Shown: piece after piece, positions 24,084 through 35,900 of the stretch
Numbering within the stretch: the first letter of the stretch is position 1
Layout: every line of letters starts with the position of its first letter
Position numbers and translations under genes: made by a program
The notes under the pieces: generated by a model
What the model was told of the DNA's origin: nothing
Databases searched by the model: none
The model's input: the letters and a program-made list of their open reading frames with translations, nothing else
From: Paraphaeosphaeria minitans
Taxonomy: Eukaryota; Ascomycota; Dothideomycetes; Pleosporales; Didymosphaeriaceae
DNA length: 64,000 bases
Assembly (NCBI GenBank): GCA_015832175.1
Contig: WJXW01000004.1
Coordinates: 62,001 to 126,000, forward strand
Direction of reading: 5' to 3'

Positions 24084-24780
24084 CCTGAATGCCGATAGGG
24101 CACTAGTTTTATTAGTAGTACAGGTTGCGGCCTTAGTCTCACTCGCAACTTCGCTCAATATAGAAAAAATAGGGGTCTTCTAGCCTCTTAGCTATACTAA
24201 AGTAGGCAGTAGCACTAGCAGTATTTATACTAATTTCCTACTTGCCACTTATAGCTATAGGGCTTATAGGGCTACCTATATTACGGATAGCGCTGTTTTG
24301 GTGCTAGCCACTTAGAGTTATAGGGCTTATAGGGCTACTAATTTTATAAACTACGCCTATTTTTAAACTTTTACCTATCTCTGCGTACTAGCTCCTCTCT
24401 ACACACCCTTATTTTTATACTTAGTAGTTTTCCTAATAAGGATATTATATTACTAAAATTAATCTTATATAGAAGAAGTAACTCCCTTAGTAAATAGTAT
24501 TATAGGTAAAGTTAAATAAAGCCTATAAGTTCTTTAATAGCACTATTACAGGTTAGATAAATAAAATATTTATCTTACTATTTACTAAACTATTTTAATA
24601 TTAATCTTTATCTCGTAAGCCATTATATTTTATACTTAATAGTAATAAAATCCTTATAATAGTATATCTATTACAAGAAACTACCTCTCTAGTTATACTT
24701 TAACCTAAAACTTAGCTATTTCTACTATATTTGTTATTATATTTACCTTTACCTATACCTTTATTTATGTCTACTATAAG
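24084..24780 (-). mobile_element. Inverted partial copy of the 680-1790 retroelement leader
   Basis: The reverse complement of this block matches the left-end element. The segment containing 'gacccctattttttctata' and 'gttgcgagtgagactaaggc' corresponds to about 1715-1760, and the region 24480-24600 corresponds to about 700-800. Only two minisatellite cores are present (about 24235-24335), against eleven on the left. Together with 680-3229 it forms inverted repeats about 22 kb apart around Gypsy-1 and the gene island. Confidence 0.7.
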
Positions 24781-24782
24781 TA

Positions 24783-25147
24783 TATTATAAGGATCTTAGA
24801 CTCTAATTATGGCTTACAACTAGTTTTATACTTAGAAGGGCGCGTAGTAGGGATCTAATATAAATTATACACTAACTACGCCCTAAATAAGAAATTTATA
24901 TAATTACTCTCTATAGAGTAGTAGAGTGCTTTCTATAGAGTAGTTATATAACTAGTCCCTATAGAGCGCTTCCTACAGAACGCTCCCTATAGAGTAGGAT
25001 TTCTTTAGTATATTAGAACGTAAGGATAGACTTTCTATCCTTATATTTAACCTATTTATTAATTTATTATTTAGATTATACTTAGGCTATATTATTAACT
25101 AATTACACTCTATATAAGGGTTTAAGTAGCTACTAATAGGGGGCTAC
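24783..25147 (+). repeat. Divergent LTR related to the Gypsy-B LTR (fragment or solo)
   Basis: Runs parallel to the Gypsy-B LTR: aggatcttagactc, then ggcgcgtagtagggat, actaactacgccctaaataa, the ctatagagcgctt-type repeats, a TATA-like ttagtatattagaacg and atttattaatttattatttagat. It is too diverged to be the same subfamily. It abuts the left LTR of Gypsy-B directly. Its exact ends are uncertain. Confidence 0.65.
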
Positions 25148-25578
25148 TATTAGGATCTAAAATCCACATAATAGCGGGAAGCCGGTTTTGTATCTAGTAG
25201 GCGCGTAGCAAGGATTAAGCGGGGATTTAATACTAGCTACGCCTTAAATAAAAGAGTTATATGACTACTCTTTATAGAGCGCTTAATTACTCTGTACTAG
25301 AGTATAACATACGTGACCGCTCTCTATAGAGCGCTCTCTACAGAGCGCTCCCTATAGAGCGGACTTTGCTTAGTATATAAGAACGCGAGGATAGACTCTC
25401 TATACTTATATTTAATCTATTTATTAATCTATTATTTAGATTCTAGCAGACTAAATTATTAACTTGTTACACTTTGTAAAATACTATTATATTAATAAGA
25501 CTTTCCCCTTTCTATAAGTACTCCTGCCTAAGAACTAACTTTAACCTTTTAGAACTAGCTACCCTTTTAGATTTAACA
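25148..25578 (+). repeat. Gypsy-B 5' LTR (431 bp)
   Basis: Begins TATTAGGATCTAAAATCC (TG changed to TA) and ends GATTTAACA. It contains ctctatagagcgct-type repeats upstream of a TATA-like ttagtatataagaacg near 25370-25385. Equal in length to the right LTR. Confidence 0.92.
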
Positions 25579-25599
25579 TCTTAAACACTCTTAATATAA

Positions 25600-26174
25600 G
25601 TACTTTATAAACTCCTACCTCTTCTACAGCTTTAGGTGCTGCTAAGATTACTCCTATAAAGGATAGTAGTAAGGCGTATAAACCTAATCTCTACTTTAGT
25701 GAATAATCTTAAACTAACGTCTAGATTCTCTAGTTAGACCTTTACTTCTTTAACTTAAATAAACCTTTTAAAGATAAAAAGAAGGTTATCTTCGCAGTAA
25801 TATATATGCAAGGAGATGTAGGATTATAGATTTATTCCTACTTTAAAAAGTACCTAGGAATAGACTATGATAATAATAATAATAATTACATAAATAAGCA
25901 CGCTAATGCAGTTAACATTATTAAAAATTATAATAACTTTAAGAAATGCTTTAAATAACTCTTTAGGATTACTAATAAGGACTCTATTACAAAAGCAAAG
26001 ATTTAGACTATAACTTAGAAATAATTAGTAGCTAAGTATATAACTAAATTTCGCAGATACGCTGTGTAACTTAACTAGGACAATAAATCTCTTTAGGATA
26101 TATATAAATAAGGACTTAAATAGAAACTATATAAGGAACTCCTACATAGTAGTGCACAAATTGCTAATCTTAAA
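25600..26174 (+). pseudogene. Gypsy-B gag, N-terminal part
   Basis: Plus-strand gag remnant. Recognisable stretches are NLNKPFKDKKKVIFAVIYMQGDV and, further on, LKELI just before the Gypsy-A insertion. The same protein is encoded on the minus strand in Gypsy-A near 31850-32400, which confirms that it is gag. RIP-type stops are present throughout. It continues at 32902. Confidence 0.75.
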
Positions 26175-26179
26175 GAACT

Positions 26180-26635
26180 TATTAAATCTAAGAGGGTAGC
26201 TAGTCCTAAAGGGTTAAGGTTAGTTCTTAGGTAGGAGTACTTACAGAAGGTAGAAGGTCTTATTAATATAATAGTATCTTGCGAAGTGTAATAAGTTAAC
26301 AATTTAGTCTACTAGAATTTAAATAATAGATTAATAAACAGATTAAATATAAGTATAAGAAGCTTATTCTCGTGTTCCTATATACTAAGTAGTCCTACAC
26401 GTTCTAGAATCCTATACGTTCTAGAGTCCTATACGTCCTAGAGTTCTATACGTCCTAGAGTCCTGTGCGGGCGAGTCCTACGCGTCCTAGAGTTCCTGTA
26501 TAGGTGAGGCCTGTGCGGTCTTTAGGACTTTTAGGACCTATAACCTGTTATCTAACTACCTAGTTAGCTAACTCTAGTAGACTAGTAGTCTAATAAGCTT
26601 GTGCCCTACTGCTTACGTACAGCTAGATCCTAATA
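26180..26635 (-). repeat. Gypsy-A 3' LTR (456 bp)
   Basis: Direct repeat of 32441-32896. It contains several tandem units like cctatacgtcctagagt (about 26395-26500), all on the upstream side of the TATA-like site in the element's orientation. Confidence 0.93.
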
Positions 26636-26649
26636 TTATCCTCCCTCTC

Positions 26650-27240
26650 TAAGCTTAATATCTTTATAAGTTAACTACCTATAAAGTTATTATCTTATTC
26701 TGTTTAATATTACTACAGTTAAGCTAATTATCTTAAAAAAGACTATATTTTTGTAATAGTTGCCTATTTATACTACACTAAGAAGAAATATGCTTATTAT
26801 TTTTCTTCTTTACACTTTTAGTGTACTAACTGCGTTAGATAGGGAAACTAGAAGTATAAGCCTAAAGAGATCCCCTTACTAGATTATTTAAAAATAGATA
26901 CTAAAATAGAGAGGTTAGAAAAGTTAGAGGCTAAAGAGGAGGCAAAGCTTTGTGTTAAAAAAGAGCTAGCTAAAATAGCTCTCCTTTGCGCCTATTAGGC
27001 GCGAGAGAAGATAGCGCGCTTATATAATTAGTAAAAGAAATTATATTAGAAGGAATAAGAGTTGTTTAATTATAGTATAAGTACTATAAATAAGTTAGAA
27101 GTGCTTAAGGCGCAGGAGGAGTTAGCGTAGGCTACTGCGTTAATAAATCCTAATGCGCTGTTAGGCGCTAAGGTAATTAACTAGTCTGTTTTATAGGCTA
27201 GCCTTTATGCTGGTAGTAATTCCTAGGTGCGTTCTAGTTG
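26650..27240 (+). pseudogene. Antisense accessory frame of Gypsy-A
   Basis: This lies between the chromodomain end of pol and the 3' LTR, on the opposite strand. Ignoring RIP-type stops, the plus-strand frame reads through a cysteine motif (CTNCVRQGN, at about 26830) and then a long Glu/Lys/Leu/Ala-rich stretch (KIERLEKLEAKEEAKL, then LARLY and QELFNYS) with heptad periodicity, so a cysteine cluster followed by a coiled coil. No catalytic domain is seen. The same layout occurs in Gypsy-B. Confidence 0.5.
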
Positions 27241-27279
27241 TTTCTAGTAGAATTCTTTAATCTTTTGCTAACAGTTTCC

Positions 27280-30200
27280 TAGATTGTTTTTTAGTTCCTA
27301 GGTGTTTTTGCTATGTGGGTAACTTTTCCACTTAATAAGGTACGTGTTGTTATACTAATTATATTCTAGAACTCTTTTAACCTTAAATTTATTTTCTTTC
27401 TTAGTCTAGTGGTAGAAGGTGGTTTTAACTAGTGTATTAGGGTCTACTAGTTCTAGTAGTAATACGTGGAATACTAGGTGTATCTTTGCATCTAGTAGTA
27501 GTTCTAACTTATAGTTTACTAGTGATACTTGCTTAGAAATGTAAAATAGTCTAACCTTAATATAATCTAGTTTCTTATGTTTCTTTTTCTAAGTTTAAAG
27601 GTTCTTTGTAAGTAGATATACTTTATCCCCCTTCTTTAGTTAAGGTGCTATTTTTTATTTTTAGTTTTAGTATAAAATTAATTACTGCTAAGCTTTTTTA
27701 AGATTCTCTTAGAGTTGTTAGTGTATTTTCTTTATATTTTCTGCTATATCTATAGCTTCTTTTGCTTTAATTGTTATAGGAAATTATTAGTTAAAGAGAT
27801 GTGGGTGTCTTCTATAGTTTACATAGAATAGTGTATGTCCTAATACTACTAATACTTTGTTATTATAGGCTAACTATGCTATAGGTAGTAATAAAACTTA
27901 GTTATTCTTCTAACTGTTGCAGTAGATGCGTAGGTATATTTCTATAGTTTAGTTTATACGTTCTATCTATCTGTCTATTTATAGATAGTAAGCTATTAAT
28001 AGCTTTTGTTTTATTCTAAGTAGTGCTATAAGTGTTGTCTAATAATTTAACGTAAAGAGCTTATCTCTGTCGCTAATAATTATTTTTGGAATTCTGTAGT
28101 GTCTAATTAGTCTGTCTAAGATAAGAAAAGCGAGTTCTTTTGCTGTTATTCTTTTAAGGCATAGAATGAGCTTAATATACTTAGTTAGTTAGTAGACTAT
28201 TACTAGTATACTATTATATTTAATTCCTGTTATTAGATTCTTAGAGTTTAGAATTTCTATAACAAAATCTATAGTAATGTCTTCCTATAGTGCTGTTAGT
28301 ATTCTAATTACTTATATCTCTCTATATTTAAGATGTATGCTGTGTTTGTTTCTTTAGTATTCTATATATTTATAGATGTAAGTTATTATAGCTTCCTTAA
28401 TTCCTTTAAAGGTGTAATTCCTTTAAATAAGTTCTATTGTCTTTGTAATGCCTAGGTGTCTGTACATAGGGTTATTATAGTATTATTAGATAATCTTGGT
28501 CTGTAGATGTTCTAGAACTTCTTAGTTAATTACTAAAAGTTAATTTAGTTCTGCTGTTAGCTCTAGAGATTTATCTTTAGCTTTGCGAAGGATTATAGAG
28601 AAGGTTTTTACTTTTTCTCCTACTAGATTACTTTGTTAGCTGAGAGCGTCTGCTCTGCCATTTTCTTTTCTAGCTATATAGATGATTTTAAATTTGTACT
28701 ACCCTGTGGTTTATAACTATTTTTATTGTTGTGGTGTAAGTTCTTTTATTATTATGAACTTTAGAAGGTTCTTATAATCTGTGTAGATTTCTAGCGTTAA
28801 GTAACTAAGCGTATAAATCCTCTAGTGCTTTAAAGCTTTAATAATAGCGTAGAGTTCTTTATTATATATATTGTATTGTGTTTTAGCGTTATTAAATTTG
28901 CATAAGTAATAGGTAATTAGGTGCTATTTGCTATTATATTTTTGTTTAGCGTAGGCGCCTAGCGTAAGATCGCTAGCGTCTGTTTTAAAGCGTAGTGGTT
29001 TATCACTTCTAAAATAAATAAGGACAGGTTCTATAATACATACTGTCTTAAGGAGTTAGAATAATATTCTACACTTATCTATCTATTTAAAGGGTACGTC
29101 CTTTTTTATAAGATTTGTTAAAGGTATTGTAACCTTTGTGTAATCTTGGATAAATTGTTAGTTAAATCTACAGAATTCTAAAAATTCTTAGATGTTCTTA
29201 GCTGTTTTTGGTATTAGCCAGTTCTTAATGTATTTGACTTTACTTGGTGCTATTTTAATTCCTTCTGTAGTAATAATGTGTTCTAGGAATTTAAGTTATT
29301 TAACGTTAAACTTATATTTCTTAAGTTTAATGCAAAGGTATGCTTTGTCTAGTGCTTCTAGTACTATCTATATATACTTGGTGTGGTCTAATTTGTTTTT
29401 AGAAAAGATAAGAATATTGTCTATATACGCGATAACAAATATGTCTAGATGTTCGCAGAGTACGTTATTAATAAGTGCTATAAAAGCTGCTGGTGCGTTT
29501 GTAAGTCTAAAAGGTATAACCTTATATTTAAATAGTCTGTAGTGTGATTAAAACGCTGTTTTCTATTCTTTACCCTTTTTAATTTATATAAGGTGGTAAC
29601 TGTCTCTTAGATCTATTATTATAAATATCTTGGCTTAAGATAATTAATCTTGTAACTCTGTAATATTTAGTAGTAGATATTGGTTCTTTATTGTTATATT
29701 GTTAAGTTGTTGGTAGTTAACGTATGGTCTGTCTAATCTATCCTTTTTCTTAATAAATATAAAAGGGCTTACTGCTAGTGACTTTAATAGTTGTATATAT
29801 CTTTTCTTAAGGTTTATTTTAATAAAATTACGTTTTTTAAGGAGTTCTTCTCCTGTTTTACTATATAGTGGTTTAAAGGGTGGCGTCTTCCTTTCTTCTA
29901 GGTCTATTATAAAATCCTAGGGTTAATGTTCTAGTAGGTTTGCTTTTTCTTCCTTTTCTGTAAATATGTGTGTCTATTTCCTGTACTCTCTTAGTAAGGT
30001 AAGGGGTGTGCTATTGTCCTCCTTTTTACGCTTTTTAACCTAGTGGTTCCTGCTAGCGTCTGCTAAGGTGTGTTTCTGTTTTTTAACTATTTATCGCGGT
30101 ATTATGTTGTTAATAACTCCCTTATCTACTATTATTTTTAGTTAATGTGTAGGCTTTACTTATAATGCATAATTGCAGCGTTTAAATAATATTTTCTTTG

Positions 30201-32430
30201 TACCCTAGTTAATCTATAGGTTGTATATTGTTAATTAAGGTAATCCTAAGACTAACTTATACTTAGATCCTAGTAAGACATCTAAGGTAAGTTCCTCTCT
30301 ATATCCTTAAACTATTATTGTAGTGGTAACCTCCTAGTGTATCTAAGGTGTCTTAGGCATTAGGGATCTATTTGCGACATAGATAATATAGGGTATTTTT
30401 TTCTTTAACATTATAAGTCCTGCTCGTCTTGCTGTCTAATAAGATATAAAGTTCCTTCCTACTTTTAAGTTTATAAGAGCTTAAGCCTATATTCTTTTAA
30501 ACTATACTAGTAGCTTAACTAATGCTGTGCTTACTGTGGTATTTAATTTAATAAAGGCGTTTTCTTATCTAAGTTTAGGCCTAAAAAAGACATCTGTTTG
30601 TGTAGGTTATAGTTAAGTTCTAGTGCCTAGTATACGTTTCTAAGCATCTACTTCTATTGTTATTTTTAAGTACATAGCTTGTGTAGATTATCTTCTTTTT
30701 CTTCCTATAAGGATGTTCTTCTGTTTTTCCTTCTATAGTCTTTACTATTTCTGTGTACTAGTTAAATTAGTAGCTCTATTATTACTTCTTATATAGGGTA
30801 GTTTATAAAGCTATCTAAATATTTAGCCATGTAGTGGTATTTGCAGTCTTAGTTTAGACACGTGTACTAGTATAGTTGTATATAGTCTTTATTAATAAGT
30901 ATATTATAGTATTTGTTGCCCTTTAGCGTAAGATAAGGAAAGTATTTTACTTATTATTTATTCTAGAGGTGCTTATTGTAAGCTGCGATAGGGTAGTCTG
31001 TCTATATCTATCTATAGCGTAGTTTCCTTCTAGGTTATTTCTTATTCTCCTCTTTCTCTATTTTATATTATGCGTATATTAGTTCTTCGCAATACATCCA
31101 CATATAGAATTAGTGTGTAGGATTTTAGTGGTCCAGGTAGTACTTTAGTACGTAGTCTAACTTCTTATTTTTATAGGGTTGTATTCCTCTTAGTGCCTAG
31201 TAGGGTTTTATGTAGTCCTAAACATTTAGTTTGTACTTAGGTAATATAGGGTTGTCTTCTTCCTGCCTACTTTGTAGGTAAGAAGTAGAAGATCTTAGTA
31301 TCTCTTCTATGTCTTCTATGTTATAGTATACGTTAGAGTTGTCTTCTAGATCTTTATATAGTTGTAAGTTAGGTAAATCTAATTATTTACTTTACTCTAG
31401 TGTAACGCGTTAGTGATTAAATAGCGTTATAATAACTTTCTATTCCTTATTAGGTTCTTAGTTCTTAATAGTTAGTATATTTAACTTAGTTTAATAGACT
31501 TTGTTCTTTAATCTGCAGTTCCTAGCTATATGGCCTAGTTTGCTATATGTAAAGCATTTATAGGTCTTAGTTATTAATTGTTAACTTCTATTAGAGACGC
31601 GTTTATTAGGCTGCTTAAGGCCTATCCTTCCTCTTTTTCTTTTGCCTATGTAGTTAAACTAGACATCTTCTATTAGTTTGTATCTCTAGTAGTTGCTTAG
31701 CTATTACTTTTAGATAATTCTAATAGGGTTCTTATAAACCACTTTTGCTAGTTGTCTAAAGCTTATTACTTTAGGGTTTTAGTGGAGTTTCTATTGTAAT
31801 AAAAACTATTCTTTATTAATCCTAATAGTTTCCTTATATAGTTCTTTAAGGTTAGCAATTCATGCACTACTACGTAAGAGTTCTTTACGTAGTTTCTGTT
31901 TAAGTCCTTATTTATACATGTCCTAGAGAGATTTATTGTTCTAGTTAAGTTATATAGCGTACCTACAAAACTTAGCTATATACTTAGCTACTAATTATTT
32001 CTAAGTTATAGTCTAAATTTTTACTTTTGTAATAGAGTCTTTATTAGTAATTCTAAAGAGTTGTTTAAGGTATTTCTTAAAGTTATTATAATTTTTAATA
32101 ATGTTAACTATATTAGCGTGCTTATTTACGTAATTGTTGTTATTATTATTGTAGTCTATTCCTAGGTACTTTTTAAGGTAGAGATAGATCTATAATCCTG
32201 TATTTCCTCGCATATATATCGCTGTAAAGATAACTTTTTTCTTATTTTTAAGGGGTTTGTTTAAGTTAAAGAAGTAGAGGTCTAACTAGAGAATCTAGAT
32301 ATTAGTTTAAGATTGTTCGCTAAAGTAGAAATTAGATTTATGCGCCTTACTACTATCCTTTATAAGAGTAATCTTAGTAGCACCTAAAGCTATAGAAGAG
32401 GTAGGAGTTTATAAAGTACTTATATTAAGA
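27280..32430 (-). pseudogene. Gypsy-A gag-pol remnant with chromodomain
   Basis: Minus-strand polyprotein remnant, gag at the right (about 31000-32400) and pol to the left. Reverse transcriptase is visible at about 29200-29800 with the box equivalent VIAYIDNILIFS at 29405-29445. Integrase fills about 27700-28700. A C-terminal chromodomain reads VKRVLEYN-YNNTYLIKWKSY at about 27290-27400. The order reverse transcriptase, integrase, chromodomain identifies a chromovirus. Stops of CAG/CAA origin break it repeatedly. Confidence 0.85.
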
Positions 32431-32440
32431 GTGTTTAAGA

Positions 32441-32896
32441 TGTTAAATCTAAGAGGGTAGCTAGTCCTAAAGGGTTAAAGTTAGTTCTTAGGCAGGAGTA
32501 CTTATAGAAGGTAGAAGGTCTTATTAATATAATAGTATCTTGTAAAGTATAATAAGTTAATAATTTAGTCTACTAGAATCTAAATAATAGATTAATAAAT
32601 AGATTAAATATAAGTATAAGAAGCTTATTCTTGCGTTCCTATATACTAAGTAGTTCCACACGTCCTAGAATTCTATACGTCCTAGAGTCCTATACGTCCT
32701 AGAGTCCCATACGTCCTAGAGTCCCGTGTGGGCGAGTCCCACGCGTCCTAGAGTTCCTATATAGGCGAGGCCTATGCGGTCCTTAGGACTCTTAAGACCT
32801 GTGACCTGTTATCTAACTGCCTAGTTAGCTAACTCTAGCGGACTAGTAGTCTAATAAGCTCGCGCCCCGCTGCTTATGCGCGGCCAGATCCTAACA
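32441..32896 (-). repeat. Gypsy-A 5' LTR (456 bp)
   Basis: On the minus strand it begins TGTTAGGATCTGGCCGCGC and ends GATTTAACA. It is less RIP-mutated than its partner: CG-containing sites such as ccacgcgtccta survive here. Confidence 0.93.
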
Positions 32897-32901
32897 GAAC
32901 T

Positions 32902-35900
32902 GTATAAAGAAACTATTAGGATTAATAAAGAATAGTTTTTACTGTAATAGGAGCTCTACTAAAACCCTAGGGTAATAAGCTTTAGATAACTAGCAAAAGT
33001 AGTTTATAAGAACTCTGTTAGAATTGTCTAAAAGTAATAGCTAAGGAACTACTAGAGATATAAACTAATAGAAGATGTCTAGTTTAACTACTTAGGCAAA
33101 GGAAAAGAAGGAAGGATAGGCCCTAAGTAGCCTAATAAACGCGTCTCTAATAGAAGTTAATAACTAATAACTAAGACCTATAAATACTTTATATGTAGTA
33201 AACTGGGCTATATAGCCAGGAACTATAGATTAAAGAACAAAGTCTATTAAACTAAGTTAAATGTACTAACTATTAAGGACTAAGAACTTAATAAGAAATA
33301 AGAAGCTATTATAACGCTATTTAGTTACTAACGCGTTACACTAGAATAAAATAAGCAATTAGATTTACCTAACTTATAATTATATAAAGATCTAGAAGAC
33401 GACTCTAATATATACTACAATATAGAAGATATAGAAGAGATACTAAGATCTCCTACTCTTTACTTATAAAGTAGGCAGGAAAAAGATAACCTTATGTTAC
33501 CTAAGTATAAACTAAATGTTTAGGACTATATAGAACCCTACTAGGCACTAAAAGGAATGTAACCCTATAAAAATAAGAAGTTAGACTACGTACTAAAGTA
33601 CTACCTAGACTACTAAAATCCTACATACTAATTCTATATATAGATACATTGCGAAGAACTAACATGCACATAATATAAGGTAGAGAAAGAGGAGAATAAG
33701 AAATAACCTAGAAGAAAACTGCGCTATAGATAGATATAGATAGACTACTCTATTACAGCTTATAATAAACACCTCTAGAATAAATAATAAGTAAAATACT
33801 TTCCTTACCTTACGCTAAAGGGCAACAAATACTATAATTATAGGTTTGGCTTAATCTATAATTAAGCATTTAAGGGTTAATAGTATACTATCGTGCAAAG
33901 AGTAAGAAGTAGGTTTAATTAATTACGTCTGGTCTATCGTACAAAGGGGCACTAAGGACCTTATAAAGTCTCTGCCTCTTGGCGCTGACCTAATTAGGGG
34001 GTCCTTGTGCAGGTCCTTATAGGTAGGCAGGGCCTTATAAAGTCTCTGCCTCTTAGCGCTAACCTAAGTAGTGGGTCCTTGTGCGGGTCCCTATAGGTAG
34101 GCAGGCCCCTATTTCACTTAGTGCTATTTGTACGATAAACTGTACGGACAATAATATACTTATTAATAGAGACTGTATACAACTGTACTAGTACACATGT
34201 CTAAACTAGGACTGTAAATACTACTATATAGCTAAATATTTAGACAGCTTCGCAAACTGCCCTACGTAAGAAGTAATAATAGAACTACTAATTTAACTAG
34301 TATATAGGAATAGTAAAGACCGTAGAAGGAAAGACAGAAGAATATCCTTATAGGAAGAAAAAGAAGAAGACGATCTATATAAGCCACGTATTTAAGAATA
34401 ATAATAGAAGCGGATGCTTAGAAATATATACTAGGCACTAGAACTTAATTATAACCTATACGAATAGATGTCTTTTTTAGGCCTAAACTTAGACAAGAAA
34501 ACGCCTTTATTAAATTAAATACTATAGTAAGCATAGTATTAGTTAAGCTACTAGTATAGCTTAAAAGAATATAGGCTTAAGCTCTTATAGACTTAGAAGT
34601 AGGAAGGAACTTTATATCTTATTAGATAGTAAGACGAGTAAGACTTATAATATTAGAGAAAGAAGTACTCTATATTATTTATGTTACAAATAGATTCCTA
34701 ATGCCTAAGACACCTTAGATATACTAGAAAGTTATTACCACAATAATAGTCTAAGGACATAGAGAGGAACTTACCTTAGATATCTTACTAGGATCTAAGT
34801 ATAAGTTAGTTTTAGAATTACTTTAGTTAATAATATACAACCCGCAGATTAACAAGGGTATAAAGAAAATATTATTTAAACGCTGCAATTGTGTATTATA
34901 AGTAAAGCCTACGTATTAACTAAAAATATAGTAGATAAGGGAGTTATTAATAATATAATACTGCAATAGATAGTTAAAAAATAGAAGCACACCTTAGTAG
35001 ACGCTAGTAAGAAATACTAGATTAAGAAGCGCAAGAAGAAGGATAATAGTACACCCCTTACTTTACTAAGAGAGTATAGGAAATAGATATATATGTTTAC
35101 AGAAAAGGAAGGAAAAGTAAACCTACTAGAATATTAACCTTAGGATCTTATAATAGACCTAGAAGAAGGGAAGACGCTACCCTTTAGACTATTATATAGT
35201 AAGATAGGAGAAGAACTCCTTAAAGAACGTGATTTTATTAAAATAAACCTTAAAAAAGGATATATATAACTATTAAAGTTACTAGTAGTAAGCCCTTTTA
35301 TGTTTATTAAGAAAAAAGATAGATTAGACAGACTATACGTTAACTACTAATAACTTAACAATATAATAATAAAAAACTAATATCTACTACTAAATATTGC
35401 AGAGTTACGAGATTAACTATCTTAAGCTAAGATATTTATAATAATAGATCTAAGAGACGGTTACCACCTTATACAAATTAAGAAAGGTAAAGAATAGAAA
35501 ACAGTGTTTTAATTACGCTATAGACTATTTAAATATAAGGTTATGCCTTTTAGACTTATAAACGCACTAGTAGCTTTTATAGCACTTATTAATAACGTAC
35601 TCTGTAAATATCTAGACATATTTGTTATCGCGTATATAGACAATATCGTCGTCTTTTCTAAAAACAAATTAGACTACACTAAGCACGTATAGATAGTACT
35701 AGAAGCACTAGATAAAGTATGCCTTTATATTAAACTTAAGAAATATAAGTTTAACGTTAAATAACTTAAATTCCTAGGACACATTATTACTATAGAAGGA
35801 ATTAAGATAGCACTAAGTAAAGTTAAATATATTAAGAACTAGCTAATACTAAAGACAGCTAAGAACATCTAAGAATTCTTAGGATTTTATGGATTTAACT

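Larger units (their letters stand above)
26180..32896 (-). mobile_element. Gypsy-A: Ty3/gypsy chromovirus nested in Gypsy-B gag
   Basis: Two 456-bp direct repeats (26180-26635 and 32441-32896) are flanked by the perfect 5-bp duplication GAACT (26175-26179 and 32897-32901). The element is on the minus strand: a polypurine tract (minus strand GAGAGGGAGGATAA) lies just right of the left LTR, marking that as the 3' LTR. The total length is 6717 bp. Coding regions are closely related to Gypsy-B, but the upstream halves of the LTRs are not. RIP-type stops are present in all frames. Confidence 0.95.

Noticed and set aside
29192..29542. 116-codon plus-strand frame
   Set aside because: Antisense shadow of the Gypsy-A reverse transcriptase, whose box is read on the minus strand in the same place.
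33889..34135. MITE with short inverted repeats (tatcgtgcaaag / cttgtacgata type)
   Set aside because: The perfect 5-bp duplication lies further out (33834-33838, 34151-34155) and the ends are TG...TA(CA), which fits a solo LTR better.
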